From contig CAWDYA010000007.1 of NCBI GenBank assembly GCA_963806495.1, positions 186,001-250,000 on the forward strand: a stretch of DNA of 64,000 bases, given 5' to 3'. Shown piece by piece: positions 55,265 through 64,000 of this stretch (its first letter is position 1; each line of letters opens with the position of its first letter). The notes beneath the pieces are model-generated. The model worked only from the letters and a program-made list of their open reading frames with translations, was not told where the DNA came from and did not search any database. The position numbers were made by a program, and so were the translations under genes. The stretch comes from CAWDYA01 sp963806495 (GTDB lineage: Bacteria > Acidobacteriota > Polarisedimenticolia > JACPZX01 > DASXTC01).

Positions 55265-56671
55265 ATGTCCCCGCTGCCGAAGCTCCTCGCTGCCGCGATC
55301 GCGCTGCTCGGCGTCGCCGCGACGCCTCCCGAGCCGGCATCCGTTCGCGCCCGCGCGATCATCGCCGAGGCGCTTGCCACGCACTCGGCGTACCGGCGTC
55401 TTGAGCCGCTCACCGACATGATCGGCGCTCGTCTCGCCGGCTCGCCCGCCGAGGCGGCCGCGGTCGCCTGGGCGAAGGCGGCGTTCGCCCGCGACGGCGT
55501 GAGCGTGCACGCCGAGCCTGTCATGGTGCCCGTGTGGGTGCGGGGAGAGGAGCACGCCGAGATGGTGGCGCCGGTGACGCGGCCGCTGGTGATGCTCGGA
55601 CTGGGGCGCAGCGTCGGCACACCGCCTCAGGGGGTCACGGCGCCGGTCGTCGTCGTCTCGTCGCTCGAGCAGCTCGCGGCGCTGGACGCCCGGAGAGTGG
55701 AAGGGAAGATCGTCCTTTACGACAATCCGTTCGTCCGCACCGGCGACGAGATGCACGACTACGGGGTCGCGGTCCGGTGCCGCACCCGTGGCGCTTCAGA
55801 GGCCGCCCGGCTCGGCGCCCTGGGAGTGCTGGTGCGCTCGGTGGCGACGGCCAGCCTGCGCACGCCTCACACGGGGGCGCTCAGATACGCGGACGACGCA
55901 CCGAAGATCCCCGCCGCGGCGGTGACAATCGAGGACGCGCAGCTCATTCACCGGCTGGTCGACGCGGGTCAGGAGGTGGTCGTCCGCCTGACCATGGGCG
56001 CACGCACCCTGCCGGATCGTGAAGGCGCCAACGTGGTGGCCGAGATCAGGGGAAGCGAGCACCCGGAGGAGGTCGTCCTGATCGGGGCGCATCTGGATTC
56101 CTGGGACGTGGGGGCCGGCGCCATCGATGACGGGGCGGGCTGCGCCATGGTGCTCGAGACGATGCGGCTGATCGCGGGCGGCCCGCCGCCGCGGCGCACG
56201 GTGCGCGCCGTCCTGTATGCCAACGAGGAGGATGGGCTGCGCGGCGGCCGAGCCTACAGGGACGCGCACCTCGCGCAGCTCGGCCGGCACGTGGCGGCGA
56301 TCGAGGCCGACTCGGGAGGCTCGCGAGCCGTGGGGCTGTCGATCAAGGCGGGTGAGGGTGGGCTGGCCATGCTGCAGGAGATGATGACGCCCGTGCTCGC
56401 GCCGCTCGGCGCCGCCCGGTTCCGAGGCGAGGGGGGCGGCGCCGACATCTCCGCGATGGAAGCCTCGGGCGTCCCCCAACTCGGCGTCTGGATGGAGACC
56501 AGCCGCTATTTCGACTGGCACCACACGATGGCCGACACGCTCGACAAGATCCAGCCCGAGGAGCTGCAGCAGGCGACCGCCACACTGGCCGCGGCGACAT
56601 GGATCCTCGCCGACTCCGAGCGCACCCTGCCGCGCTATGTCAGGCCCCCGGGCACCGAGGACGACGAGTAG
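55265..56671 (+). CDS. M28-family metallopeptidase (carboxypeptidase Q-like)
   Basis: A 468-residue exported peptidase. The signal peptide ends around VAATPPEP. A PA domain lies between about residues 120 and 240. The co-catalytic zinc site is in the order His-Asp-Glu-Asp-His: GAHLDSWDVGAGAIDDGAG, ANEEDGLRGG, EADSGG and FDWHHTMADT. It removes N-terminal or dipeptide residues outside the cytoplasm; the exact specificity is unknown. Length and layout match the aminopeptidase/carboxypeptidase Q group. A -10 box close to the ATG implies little or no leader. It is co-directional with nothing close and probably stands alone. Confidence 0.88.
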   Translation: MSPLPKLLAAAIALLGVAATPPEPASVRARAIIAEALATHSAYRRLEPLTDMIGARLAGSPAEAAAVAWAKAAFARDGVSVHAEPVMVPVWVRGEEHAEMVAPVTRPLVMLGLGRSVGTPPQGVTAPVVVVSSLEQLAALDARRVEGKIVLYDNPFVRTGDEMHDYGVAVRCRTRGASEAARLGALGVLVRSVATASLRTPHTGALRYADDAPKIPAAAVTIEDAQLIHRLVDAGQEVVVRLTMGARTLPDREGANVVAEIRGSEHPEEVVLIGAHLDSWDVGAGAIDDGAGCAMVLETMRLIAGGPPPRRTVRAVLYANEEDGLRGGRAYRDAHLAQLGRHVAAIEADSGGSRAVGLSIKAGEGGLAMLQEMMTPVLAPLGAARFRGEGGGADISAMEASGVPQLGVWMETSRYFDWHHTMADTLDKIQPEELQQATATLAAATWILADSERTLPRYVRPPGTEDDE

Positions 56672-56701
56672 CCCCCCGACAGGACGTCAGAGAGCCCGGG
56701 T

Positions 56702-57121
56702 CTATTCCCCGAGCACCGACACGCTGACACGCCGCGAGCGCGGCCCGTCCATTTCGATCAGGAAGATGCTCTGCCAGGTGCCTAGCACCAGCTCACCGTC
56801 GGAGACCGGCACGTTGACCGAATGACCGAGCAGAAGCGACGTCAGGTGGGCCCTCGCGTTGTTGTCGATGCAGTTGTGCTCGAAGCCGGCCTCCCGCTCC
56901 AGCGGCTCGAGGATCGTGGCGGCGAGCCGCGTGATGTCCTTCCTCAGCCCCCCTTCGTCCTCGTTCACCGTCAGGCCGCAGGTGGTATGTGGAACCGTCA
57001 CGACGGCCAGGCCGGCGGTGATGCGGGCTTCGCGCACGAGCTCCTGCACGGCGGGGGTGATGTTTTCCACGCTCACGTGGCCGGTGGTCTTGACTGTCGC
57101 GTGCTCGTGTTGGATCCTCAT
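56702..57121 (-). CDS. YjbQ/UPF0047 family protein
   Basis: A 139-residue protein with the family blocks PHTTCGLTVNEDEGGLRKDI, HNCIDNNARAHLTSLLLGHS, VPVSDGELVLGTWQSIFLIEMDGPR and its conserved His, Cys and Asp residues. YjbQ proteins of this family have been reported to act as a secondary thiamine-phosphate synthase and possibly in other condensations, but the physiological role in most bacteria is not settled. The ATG at 57121 has a clear GGAGG site. It is divergent from galE and 30 bases from the end of the M28 gene, on the opposite strand. Confidence 0.87.
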   Translation of the reverse strand: MRIQHEHATVKTTGHVSVENITPAVQELVREARITAGLAVVTVPHTTCGLTVNEDEGGLRKDITRLAATILEPLEREAGFEHNCIDNNARAHLTSLLLGHSVNVPVSDGELVLGTWQSIFLIEMDGPRSRRVSVSVLGE

Positions 57122-57219
57122 GCTGCCTCCGGCAGACGGCCGTTCCCGTGGGGGCGGCGCATCCTGCAGCGTTTCATGATACAGCATCCGGCCGGCGACG
57201 AGAGTGGGAGACCTGAGCA

Positions 57220-58230
57220 ATGCGCATCATGGTCACGGGTGGGGCCGGCTATATCGGCAGCCACGTCCTCAGGGCGCTCGTCGCGGCAGGCCACGACGCG
57301 GTGGTGCTCGACGACCTGAGGGAGGGGCACCGCCAGGCCCTGATCTGCGGCCGGCCCGTCCCCTTGGCGGTGGGCGACATCGCCGACCCCGCCGTCCTCG
57401 ACGAAGCGCTCGGCTCGGATCCGGTGGACGGCGTCATCCACATGGCCGCGTCGTGCCAGGTCGGCGAGTCGATGAAGGAGCCGGGCCGGTACTTCGACAA
57501 CAACGTCGTCCGCACGCTGGCGATGCTGGATCATCTCATGCGGCGCGGTGTGAGCCGGTTCGTCTTCTCTTCAACGGCCGCCGTCTACGGTGACCCGCAC
57601 CCGGGGTCGATCGAGCCGATCCGCGAGGACCACCCCACCCGACCGACCAATGTCTACGGCGAGACCAAGCTGGCTGTTGAGCGCGCGCTCGACTGGTACT
57701 GCCGCTGCGCCGGGGTTCGGGCGGTCTCGCTGCGCTACTTCAACGCCGCGGGGGCGGATCCCTCGGGTACGATCGGCGAGGACCACGCTGTCGAGACGCA
57801 TCTGATTCCTCTTGTGCTGAAGGCGGCGTTGGGGAGGGTCCCCCATCTCACCATCCTGGGCCGTGACTACCCGACACCCGATGGAACCTGTCTTCGCGAC
57901 TACATCCATGTCACGGACCTGGCCGCAGCCCATGTGCTCGCGCTGGGCGCGATACAGGGGGAGGGCGGTCCGGATCGCCTGAGGATCTCCAATCTCGGGG
58001 CCGGGAAGGCCGCCTCGGTGCTGGAAGTGATCGCGGCGGCCGCCCGGGTGACTGGGCGGGAGATTCCAGCCGTCGACGGGCCGCGTCGAGCGGGCGATCC
58101 CCCGGTGCTCCTTGCCTCGTCGGGGCGCATCCGCTCCGAGCTGGGGTGGAAGCCGGTGTCATCCGACCTGGACGCGATCCTGACCACGGCCTGGAACTGG
58201 CATCGAGCCCATCCCGACGGGTACGCCTGA
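57220..58230 (+). CDS. galE: UDP-glucose 4-epimerase
   Basis: A 336-residue extended SDR enzyme that interconverts UDP-glucose and UDP-galactose. The NAD site is MVTGGAGYIGSHVL; the catalytic YxxxK is in NVYGETKLAVERAL, and the SSTAAVYG serine and RYFNAAGADP and LRDYIHVTDLA blocks are typical of GalE. A GGGAG ribosome site is 10 bases upstream. It is the first gene of a plus-strand stretch with the MlaEFD genes and polysaccharide-precursor enzymes, so it probably feeds surface polysaccharide synthesis. The stop is followed within 70 bases by the mlaE homologue. Confidence 0.93.
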   Translation: MRIMVTGGAGYIGSHVLRALVAAGHDAVVLDDLREGHRQALICGRPVPLAVGDIADPAVLDEALGSDPVDGVIHMAASCQVGESMKEPGRYFDNNVVRTLAMLDHLMRRGVSRFVFSSTAAVYGDPHPGSIEPIREDHPTRPTNVYGETKLAVERALDWYCRCAGVRAVSLRYFNAAGADPSGTIGEDHAVETHLIPLVLKAALGRVPHLTILGRDYPTPDGTCLRDYIHVTDLAAAHVLALGAIQGEGGPDRLRISNLGAGKAASVLEVIAAAARVTGREIPAVDGPRRAGDPPVLLASSGRIRSELGWKPVSSDLDAILTTAWNWHRAHPDGYA

Positions 58231-58298
58231 GCCGTCCCGTACGTCTTGACTTGGCGGCGCAGAAGAGAATAACCTTCAACGCTTTACGGGGATTCCTC

Positions 58299-59069
<771 letters not shown>

Positions 59070-59079
59070 GGAACGGGCC

Positions 59080-59829
59080 GTGGACGAGTTCATCGCGTAC
59101 CGGGGGCTGTACAAGTCGTTCGGGTCCAACAAGGTCCTGCGGGGCGTCGATCTGGAGATCGCCCGTGGCGAGACGGTCGTGATCCTCGGAGGATCCGGCT
59201 CGGGCAAGTCGGTCCTGATCCGCCACACCATCGGGCTCCACCGGCCCGACTCGGGCGAGGTCTGGGTGGACGGAGAGGAAATCAGCTCCCTCTCGGAGGA
59301 TGACCTGATGCCGGTGCGCCAGAAGGTGGGGATGCTGTTCCAGGGCGGGGCGCTGTTCGACTCGATGAACGTATTCGAGAATATCGCGTTTTCGCTGCGG
59401 GAGCATACCGATTTCCCGGAACAGCGTATCGTCGAGCGCGTCGAGGAGGTGCTCGATCTGGTGGAGCTGCAGGGCGTCGAGAATCTCGTTCCGTCCGATC
59501 TGTCAGGTGGCATGCGCAAGCGGGTGGCGCTGGCTCGCGCCATCGCGATCTCGCCGCAGGGAATCCTGTATGATGAGCCGACCACGGGGCTCGATCCGAT
59601 CACGGCCGACGCCATCAACCGGCTGATTCGCAGCCTGCAGCAGGCGCTGAACGTGACCTCCGTCGTGGTGACTCACGATATCCAGAGCGCCTACACGGTG
59701 GGCGACCGGCTCGCGTTCCTGTACGAGGGAACGCTGCGGTTCGTCGGAACGGTCTCCGAGGCGACGAACACGACCGACACGCGTCTCAAGGAGTTCCTCC
59801 GGGTCGGAACAAAGGCGAGGATCCCATGA
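59080..59829 (+). CDS. mlaF: MCE/Mla transport system ATP-binding protein
   Basis: A 249-residue ABC ATPase that powers the MlaE permease. Walker A is GGSGSGKSVLIRH, the signature LSGGMRKRVALARAIA and Walker B GILYDEPTTGLDPIT, with the switch histidine in VVTHD. The MlaF-typical C-terminal region (AFLYEGTLRFVGTVSE, EFLRVG) follows. The start is a GTG at 59080, eleven bases past the mlaE stop. The stop overlaps the ATG of the MlaD-like gene. The assignment as the MCE ATPase rests on this gene order. Confidence 0.93.
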   Translation: MDEFIAYRGLYKSFGSNKVLRGVDLEIARGETVVILGGSGSGKSVLIRHTIGLHRPDSGEVWVDGEEISSLSEDDLMPVRQKVGMLFQGGALFDSMNVFENIAFSLREHTDFPEQRIVERVEEVLDLVELQGVENLVPSDLSGGMRKRVALARAIAISPQGILYDEPTTGLDPITADAINRLIRSLQQALNVTSVVVTHDIQSAYTVGDRLAFLYEGTLRFVGTVSEATNTTDTRLKEFLRVGTKARIP

Positions 59830-61013
59830 AGAAAACCTATACCAGGGACCTGACCGTCGGAACGGTGGTGCTGCTCGCAGCCTTCATCTTCACCATCGGC
59901 GTCTTCTCGATCGGAAAGGAGCAGCGGATCTGGGTAAGCAAGGTGCCCTACAAGCTCCGGGTTCCGGACGCGAACGGGCTCCAGAGCGGCTCGCCGGTGC
60001 GGCTCGCCGGCGTGCAGGTGGGGACGGTGACCGACGTGCACTTCTCCGAGGACCCGAACGTCACGACCATCGTGGTCAATCTCGCGGTGGACGAGAGGCA
60101 CCAGCATCGGATACGCCAGGACACCGTCGCCAACGTGAGGATCCTCACGCTGCTCGGAGGCGAGAAATACATCGAGCTGACACCCGGAACGCCGTCGGAC
60201 CCGGTGCTCCCCCCCGGTGACTACATCCCGGTCCCGGAGAGCTTCGGCTTCGAGCAACTCGGCGAGCTCTCCGCCAACGTCTCCGACGACATCCAGAGCA
60301 TCTCCAAGAGCATCCGCTTCATACTCGACTCGATCCAGAGGCAGGAAGGGGTCGTGGGCCGCATGCTGCTCGATCCCAACTTCGGTCAGGAGCTCTTCGA
60401 TGATGTCGGCCGTTCCGCGAGTCTCATGCGCCAGACGGTGGAGGAGATCCACGAAGGGCATGGGCTCGTGGGCCGGATGGTGAGCGACGACGAATACGGG
60501 CGGGAGACGAGCGAGTCGATCCGGGCGTCGTTGAAGAACATCGAGAGCCTGCTGGACCGGATGACCGCCGAGGGAGGCGTCATGGACCGGGCCCTCGACC
60601 CGAACGGATCTCTGGCCACCGCGCTCGGAGACGTGCAGCAGGCCGCCGCGGACCTGCGCGACTTCACCGCGGATCTCAAGGAAGGGCACGGAACCATCGG
60701 CAAGCTCGTCTCCGACGACCAGTACGCCGACGAGGTGCTCTCCAACATCAAGGAGATCTCGCGGAACCTGGCCGAGATCACGTCGAAGCTCAACGACGGG
60801 GATGGAACCCTGGGCGCCCTGATCAACGATCCCCAGCTTCACGACGACCTGGTCAACGTCGTCCGTGGAGTGCAGGACAGCAAGATCATCAGCGGTCTGA
60901 TCCGTCATTACCGCAAGAAAGGCGAGAAACAGCAACAGAAGGAAGACGAGCGGCTCCGCAAGGAGAAGCTGCGGGACGATGTCATCGGGGTGGAGCCCCA
61001 GGGAGGGAAGTGA
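59826..61013 (+). CDS. mlaD: MCE-domain substrate-binding protein with repeats
   Basis: A 395-residue protein with one N-terminal membrane anchor (VGTVVLLAAFIFTIGVFSI) and a periplasmic MCE domain (about residues 40-140, YKLRVPDANGLQSGSPVRLAGVQVG). The long C-terminal half is helical and repeats a motif about every 40-55 residues: EGVVGRMLLDPNF, GHGLVGRMVSDDEYG, GHGTIGKLVSDDQYA and GDGTLGALINDPQLH. MlaD proteins bind lipids for transfer across the periplasm. The extended helical region is typical of larger MCE proteins and may form part of a tunnel. It ends with a charged KKGEKQQQKEDER tail. It overlaps mlaF by four bases. Confidence 0.9.
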   Translation: MKKTYTRDLTVGTVVLLAAFIFTIGVFSIGKEQRIWVSKVPYKLRVPDANGLQSGSPVRLAGVQVGTVTDVHFSEDPNVTTIVVNLAVDERHQHRIRQDTVANVRILTLLGGEKYIELTPGTPSDPVLPPGDYIPVPESFGFEQLGELSANVSDDIQSISKSIRFILDSIQRQEGVVGRMLLDPNFGQELFDDVGRSASLMRQTVEEIHEGHGLVGRMVSDDEYGRETSESIRASLKNIESLLDRMTAEGGVMDRALDPNGSLATALGDVQQAAADLRDFTADLKEGHGTIGKLVSDDQYADEVLSNIKEISRNLAEITSKLNDGDGTLGALINDPQLHDDLVNVVRGVQDSKIISGLIRHYRKKGEKQQQKEDERLRKEKLRDDVIGVEPQGGK

Positions 61014-62330
61014 TTGGACGCAAAGGAGTTGAAGTCCCTCATCCGTGAGCGCCGGGCGCGTATCGGCATCATCGGGATGGGCTACGTGGGTCTGCCGCTG
61101 GCGGTCGAATTCGCGCGGGCGGGCTTCAGGGTGGACGGCCTGGACCTCGATCCTGTCAAGGTGCGAGAGATCAAGGCCGGGCGATCCTATATCTCCGACG
61201 TCACCGGCGCCGAGGTCGCGGAGCTGGTCGCGTCCGACAAGCTCTCCGCCACGACGAGCTTCGATATCATCAAGAAGATCGACTGCGTCATCATCTGTGT
61301 CCCGACACCGTTGCGCAAGACGCGCGACCCGGACATCTCCTACATCGTGGCGGCCCTCGAAGAGGTCGCGCAGCGCCTGCACAAGGGGATGCTCGTGGTG
61401 CTGGAGAGCACGACCTACCCCGGCACCACCGAGGAGATCCTGCTCCCGCGTCTGGCCGAGACCGGGCTGAAGCCGGGGCGGGACTTCTTCCTCGCCTTCT
61501 CACCCGAGCGGGTCGACCCGGGCAATCGCGTGTGGCGCACGAAGAACACCCCCAAGGTGGTGGGCGGGATCACCGCCGCCTGCGGCCAGATGGCGGCACT
61601 GCTGTACGGCCAGGCGGTGGATAAGGTCGTGCCGGTCTCTTCGTCGCGGGCGGCCGAGATGATCAAGCTCCTGGAGAACACCTTCCGCAGCGTCAACATC
61701 GCGCTGGTCAACGAGATCGCCCTCATCTGCGACCGGCTGGGCCTCGAGGTGTGGGAGATCATCGACGGCGCCTCCACAAAACCCTTCGGATTCATGCCGT
61801 TCTACCCGGGCCCCGGCCTGGGGGGACACTGCATCCCGATCGATCCGCACTACCTCTCCTGGAAGCTGCGCACGCTGGATTACCAGGCGAGGTTCATCGA
61901 GCTGGCTTCGGAGATCAACGGGTTCATGCCGCACTACGTCCTCGCCAAGGTGGTGGACGCTCTCAACCGGCAGAAGCTGGCCGTTTCAGCGTCGCGGATC
62001 CTGATCGTGGGCGTCGCCTACAAGCGGGACACCTCCGACACGCGCGAGTCGCCGGCGCTGGATATCATGAAGCTCCTGGCGGAGAAGGGGGCCCGGGTCG
62101 ACTATCACGATCCTTTCGTTCCCTCCCTGCCGGCCGGGATGGGCGGGCCGGAGCGCCGCTCCGTTTCGCTGACGCCCGCGTCGCTCAAACGGTACGACTG
62201 CGCGGTCGTCGTCAGCGACCACACCGATATCGACTACCAGAAGCTTGTGGACGGCTCGAGAGCCGTGGTGGATACACGAAATGCGACCCGGCGGGTGCGC
62301 AGGGGGCGCAACAAGGTGATGAAGCTCTGA
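61014..62330 (+). CDS. UDP-sugar 6-dehydrogenase (WecC/WbpA/TviB-like)
   Basis: A 438-residue NAD-dependent UDP-sugar dehydrogenase, converting a UDP-HexNAc or UDP-glucose to the uronic acid. The NAD site is IGIIGMGYVGLPLAVEFARAG, the catalytic cysteine is in GGHCIPIDPHYLSWK, and the C-domain has RILIVGVAYKRDTSDTRESPALD. The best match among family branches is the UDP-N-acetylglucosamine/mannosamine dehydrogenases (WbpA, WecC), inferred from SPERVDPGN and EMIKLLENTFR. The start is TTG at 61014, with GGGAGG just before it. It runs directly into an epimerase gene by a one-base overlap. Confidence 0.9.
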   Translation: MDAKELKSLIRERRARIGIIGMGYVGLPLAVEFARAGFRVDGLDLDPVKVREIKAGRSYISDVTGAEVAELVASDKLSATTSFDIIKKIDCVIICVPTPLRKTRDPDISYIVAALEEVAQRLHKGMLVVLESTTYPGTTEEILLPRLAETGLKPGRDFFLAFSPERVDPGNRVWRTKNTPKVVGGITAACGQMAALLYGQAVDKVVPVSSSRAAEMIKLLENTFRSVNIALVNEIALICDRLGLEVWEIIDGASTKPFGFMPFYPGPGLGGHCIPIDPHYLSWKLRTLDYQARFIELASEINGFMPHYVLAKVVDALNRQKLAVSASRILIVGVAYKRDTSDTRESPALDIMKLLAEKGARVDYHDPFVPSLPAGMGGPERRSVSLTPASLKRYDCAVVVSDHTDIDYQKLVDGSRAVVDTRNATRRVRRGRNKVMKL

Positions 62331-63292
62331 TGAAGCGCCTACTCGTCACAGGTGGTGCAGGTTTCATAGGATCTCACCTCGTCGAGCGCCTCCTGGAGCG
62401 GGGTGATCGGGTCGTGGTCCTGGACAACTTCGACTCCTATTACGACCCGGCAATCAAGAGACGCAATCTCGAGGCGGCCTCGCGGAAGACGGACCGATGC
62501 TCGATCGTCGAGGGGGACATCCGTGATCCGGAGGCCCTCGATGCCCTGTTCGCGACGCAGACGCTCGATGTCGTGGTGCATCTGGCCGCCCGGGCAGGGG
62601 TGAGGCCCTCCATCGAGGACCCGCTCCTGTACGAGGAGGTGAACGTCCGGGGAACCGCGAATCTGCTGGAGGCATGCCGCAGGCACGGTGTCGGGCGGTT
62701 CGTGTTCGGCTCCTCCTCGTCGGTGTACGGCGACTCGACGGCGGTGCCCTTCTCCGAGGATGCACGGGTGGATCGCCCGGTCTCGCCGTACGCGGCCACC
62801 AAGGTCGCCGGAGAGCTGCAGTGCTACACCTATCATCATCTGTTCGGGCTCGATGCGTTCTGCCTGCGCTTCTTCACCGTCTACGGTCCGCGCCAGAGGC
62901 CCGAGATGGCGATCCACAAGTTCACGCGCCTGATCATGAACGGGGAGCCGCTGCCGCGATTCGGCGACGGGCGCACCGAGCGGGACTATACCTACATCGA
63001 TGACATCCTCGACGGAGTGCTCAAGGCGATTGATCGCGTCTCCGGGTACGGGATCTTCAATCTCGGCGAGTCGAAGCGGATCAGCCTGTCCTCGCTGATC
63101 GCGCTCATCGAGAAGGAGGTCGGCGTCAAGGCGGTCGTCGAGGCGCTGCCGGATCAGCCGGGGGACGTGAAGATGACCTGCGCCGACATCACGCTCGCCC
63201 GCGACCGGCTCGGCTACGACCCCCAGGTTCCGATCGAGGAGGGGATACGCCGGTTCGTGGCGTGGATCCGGCGGGACGAGAAGGGGAGATGA
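62330..63292 (+). CDS. NAD-dependent nucleotide-sugar epimerase (UDP-glucuronate 4-epimerase-like)
   Basis: A 320-residue extended SDR protein. The NAD site is LLVTGGAGFIGSHLVE, the active-site SSSSVYG and YAATKVAGE supply Ser, Tyr and Lys, and RFFTVYGPRQRPEMAI with TERDYTYIDDI is typical of UDP-glucuronate epimerases. These interconvert UDP-GlcA and UDP-GalA or related sugars. The gene overlaps the dehydrogenase by one base, so the two act in sequence on the same sugar. The stop overlaps the ATG of the glycosyltransferase. It is part of a polysaccharide cluster that continues beyond the window. Confidence 0.9.
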   Translation: MKRLLVTGGAGFIGSHLVERLLERGDRVVVLDNFDSYYDPAIKRRNLEAASRKTDRCSIVEGDIRDPEALDALFATQTLDVVVHLAARAGVRPSIEDPLLYEEVNVRGTANLLEACRRHGVGRFVFGSSSSVYGDSTAVPFSEDARVDRPVSPYAATKVAGELQCYTYHHLFGLDAFCLRFFTVYGPRQRPEMAIHKFTRLIMNGEPLPRFGDGRTERDYTYIDDILDGVLKAIDRVSGYGIFNLGESKRISLSSLIALIEKEVGVKAVVEALPDQPGDVKMTCADITLARDRLGYDPQVPIEEGIRRFVAWIRRDEKGR

Positions 63293-63978
63293 GAGTCTCG
63301 ATCGTCATGCCCGTCTACAACGAACGGGCATTCATCCGCACCATCGTCGAGCGGGTGATGGCGGTAGACCTCGCCGGGGTCGAGAAGGAACTGATCGTTG
63401 TGGACGACTGCTCGAGCGACGGCACCGGTGAGGAGCTGGCGCGTCTGGGGCAGCCCGGTCTCACGATTCTCAGGCACGAGCTGAACCGTGGCAAGGGAGC
63501 GGCGCTGCGCACCGGCTTCGCGCGGGCCGAGGGCGACGTCATCCTGATCCAGGACGCGGACCTCGAATACAATCCCGAGGAGTACCCGGTGCTCCTCAAG
63601 CCGATACGGGACGGTCACGCCGACGTCGTGTACGGGTCGCGGTTTCTCGGCGGACCGCATCGCGTCCACCTCTTCTGGCACATGGTGGGCAACCGGTTCC
63701 TGACGCTGCTGTCCAACATGATGTCGAATCTCAACCTCACCGACATGGAGACCTGCTACAAGGTCTTCCGGCGTGAGGTGGTGCAGGGGATGCGGCTCAG
63801 GTCCGACCGCTTCGGGTTCGAGCCGGAGTTCACGTTGAAGATCGCCCGGGCCGGCTGGCGGGTGTACGAGGTCCCGATCTCGTATCATGGCCGGGACTAC
63901 GCGGATGGAAAGAAGATCGGCTGGAAGGACGGCGTGAGCGCCGTCTACACCATCATCAAGTACCGATTCATGGATTGA
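63289..63978 (+). CDS. Glycosyltransferase family 2 (dolichyl/undecaprenyl phosphate sugar transferase-like)
   Basis: A 229-residue GT2 protein with the GT-A fold: SIVMPVYNERAF, ELIVVDDCSSDGT, the donor-metal motif in LIQDADLEYNPEEY (DxD), GSRFLGG and the acceptor region METCYKVFRREV. It resembles dolichyl-phosphate mannosyltransferase and polyprenyl-phosphate glycosyltransferases. There is one weakly hydrophobic segment (FWHMVGNRFLTLLSNMM), and no clear C-terminal membrane domain. It overlaps the epimerase stop by four bases. It transfers a sugar to a lipid carrier or growing chain, probably for surface polysaccharide. Confidence 0.9.
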   Translation: MRVSIVMPVYNERAFIRTIVERVMAVDLAGVEKELIVVDDCSSDGTGEELARLGQPGLTILRHELNRGKGAALRTGFARAEGDVILIQDADLEYNPEEYPVLLKPIRDGHADVVYGSRFLGGPHRVHLFWHMVGNRFLTLLSNMMSNLNLTDMETCYKVFRREVVQGMRLRSDRFGFEPEFTLKIARAGWRVYEVPISYHGRDYADGKKIGWKDGVSAVYTIIKYRFMD

Positions 63979-63984
63979 GGTGGA

Positions 63985-64000
63985 ATGAACATCGCGGTCA
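63985..64000 (+). CDS. Start of a downstream gene, cut by the window edge
   Basis: An ATG at 63985 follows GAGGTGGA and reads Met-Asn-Ile-Ala-Val before the sequence ends. It begins six bases after the glycosyltransferase stop and is probably the next gene of the polysaccharide cluster. Nothing more can be said. Confidence 0.4.

Overview
The window is a gene-dense, GC-rich bacterial chromosome segment with about 52 protein genes. I recognised no rRNA, tRNA, CRISPR array, phage or insertion sequence. Several genes imply a diderm (Gram-negative type) aerobe or facultative aerobe: an LpxH-like hydrolase, an Mla/MCE lipid-transport system, an outer-membrane beta-barrel protein, a Tat-exported molybdo-hydroxylase and cytochrome c. 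The mix (PATAN/DUF4388 protein, SerA paired with a class V aminotransferase, glutaryl-CoA-dehydrogenase type enzyme, SAM hydroxide adenosyltransferase, many GTG/TTG starts) resembles Acidobacteriota, Eisenbacteria or Myxococcota-like lineages. That placement is an inference; no phylogenetic marker settles it.

Left part, 1-11.5 kb, plus strand: queA (partial) and tgt, both for tRNA queuosine, flank a tightly coupled block. The block encodes an MFS transporter, an HD-domain protein, an MmgE/PrpD protein, a homoaconitase-like hydratase, an isocitrate/homoisocitrate-type dehydrogenase, a fused CitD-CitE protein and CitF. It looks like a self-contained tricarboxylic-acid module of unknown substrate and is the most interesting feature here. 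An LpxH-like hydrolase follows tgt.

11.5-17.3 kb: NYN-domain/coiled-coil protein, class IV aminotransferase, acpS, a cation diffusion facilitator, a secreted Pro-rich protein and a PATAN protein. 17.5-24.3 kb: a PPC-domain protein, then a minus-strand run of MgtE, SAM hydroxide adenosyltransferase, a TPR-bearing penicillin-binding protein, thiolase and a frameshifted glutaryl-CoA-dehydrogenase homologue. 24.4-31.8 kb: a three-part outer-membrane protein, a STAS protein, an inactive M16 homologue, a zinc-ribbon rhomboid, a secreted Cys protein and a diheme cytochrome.

31.8-43 kb: serA with its class V aminotransferase partner, acetyl-CoA synthetase, ada, a secreted beta-rich protein and a very large secreted metallopeptidase. 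43-50 kb: a decayed VOC/SigZ chimera, a CCA-adding enzyme, an acylglycerol-phosphate acyltransferase and a HyuA-HyuB hydantoinase/oxoprolinase pair. 50-57 kb: a three-subunit periplasmic molybdo-hydroxylase, a secreted protein, an M28 peptidase and a YjbQ protein. 57.2-64 kb: galE, mlaEFD, and the start of a surface-polysaccharide cluster (UDP-sugar dehydrogenase, epimerase, GT2 glycosyltransferase).

Two window-wide patterns stand out. Many first genes of transcription units have a sigma70-like -10 box ending only 6-9 bases before the start codon, which implies leaderless mRNAs. At least nine single-base frameshifts interrupt otherwise well-conserved genes, five of them between 31.5 and 33 kb, which points to sequence errors at least as much as to gene decay.
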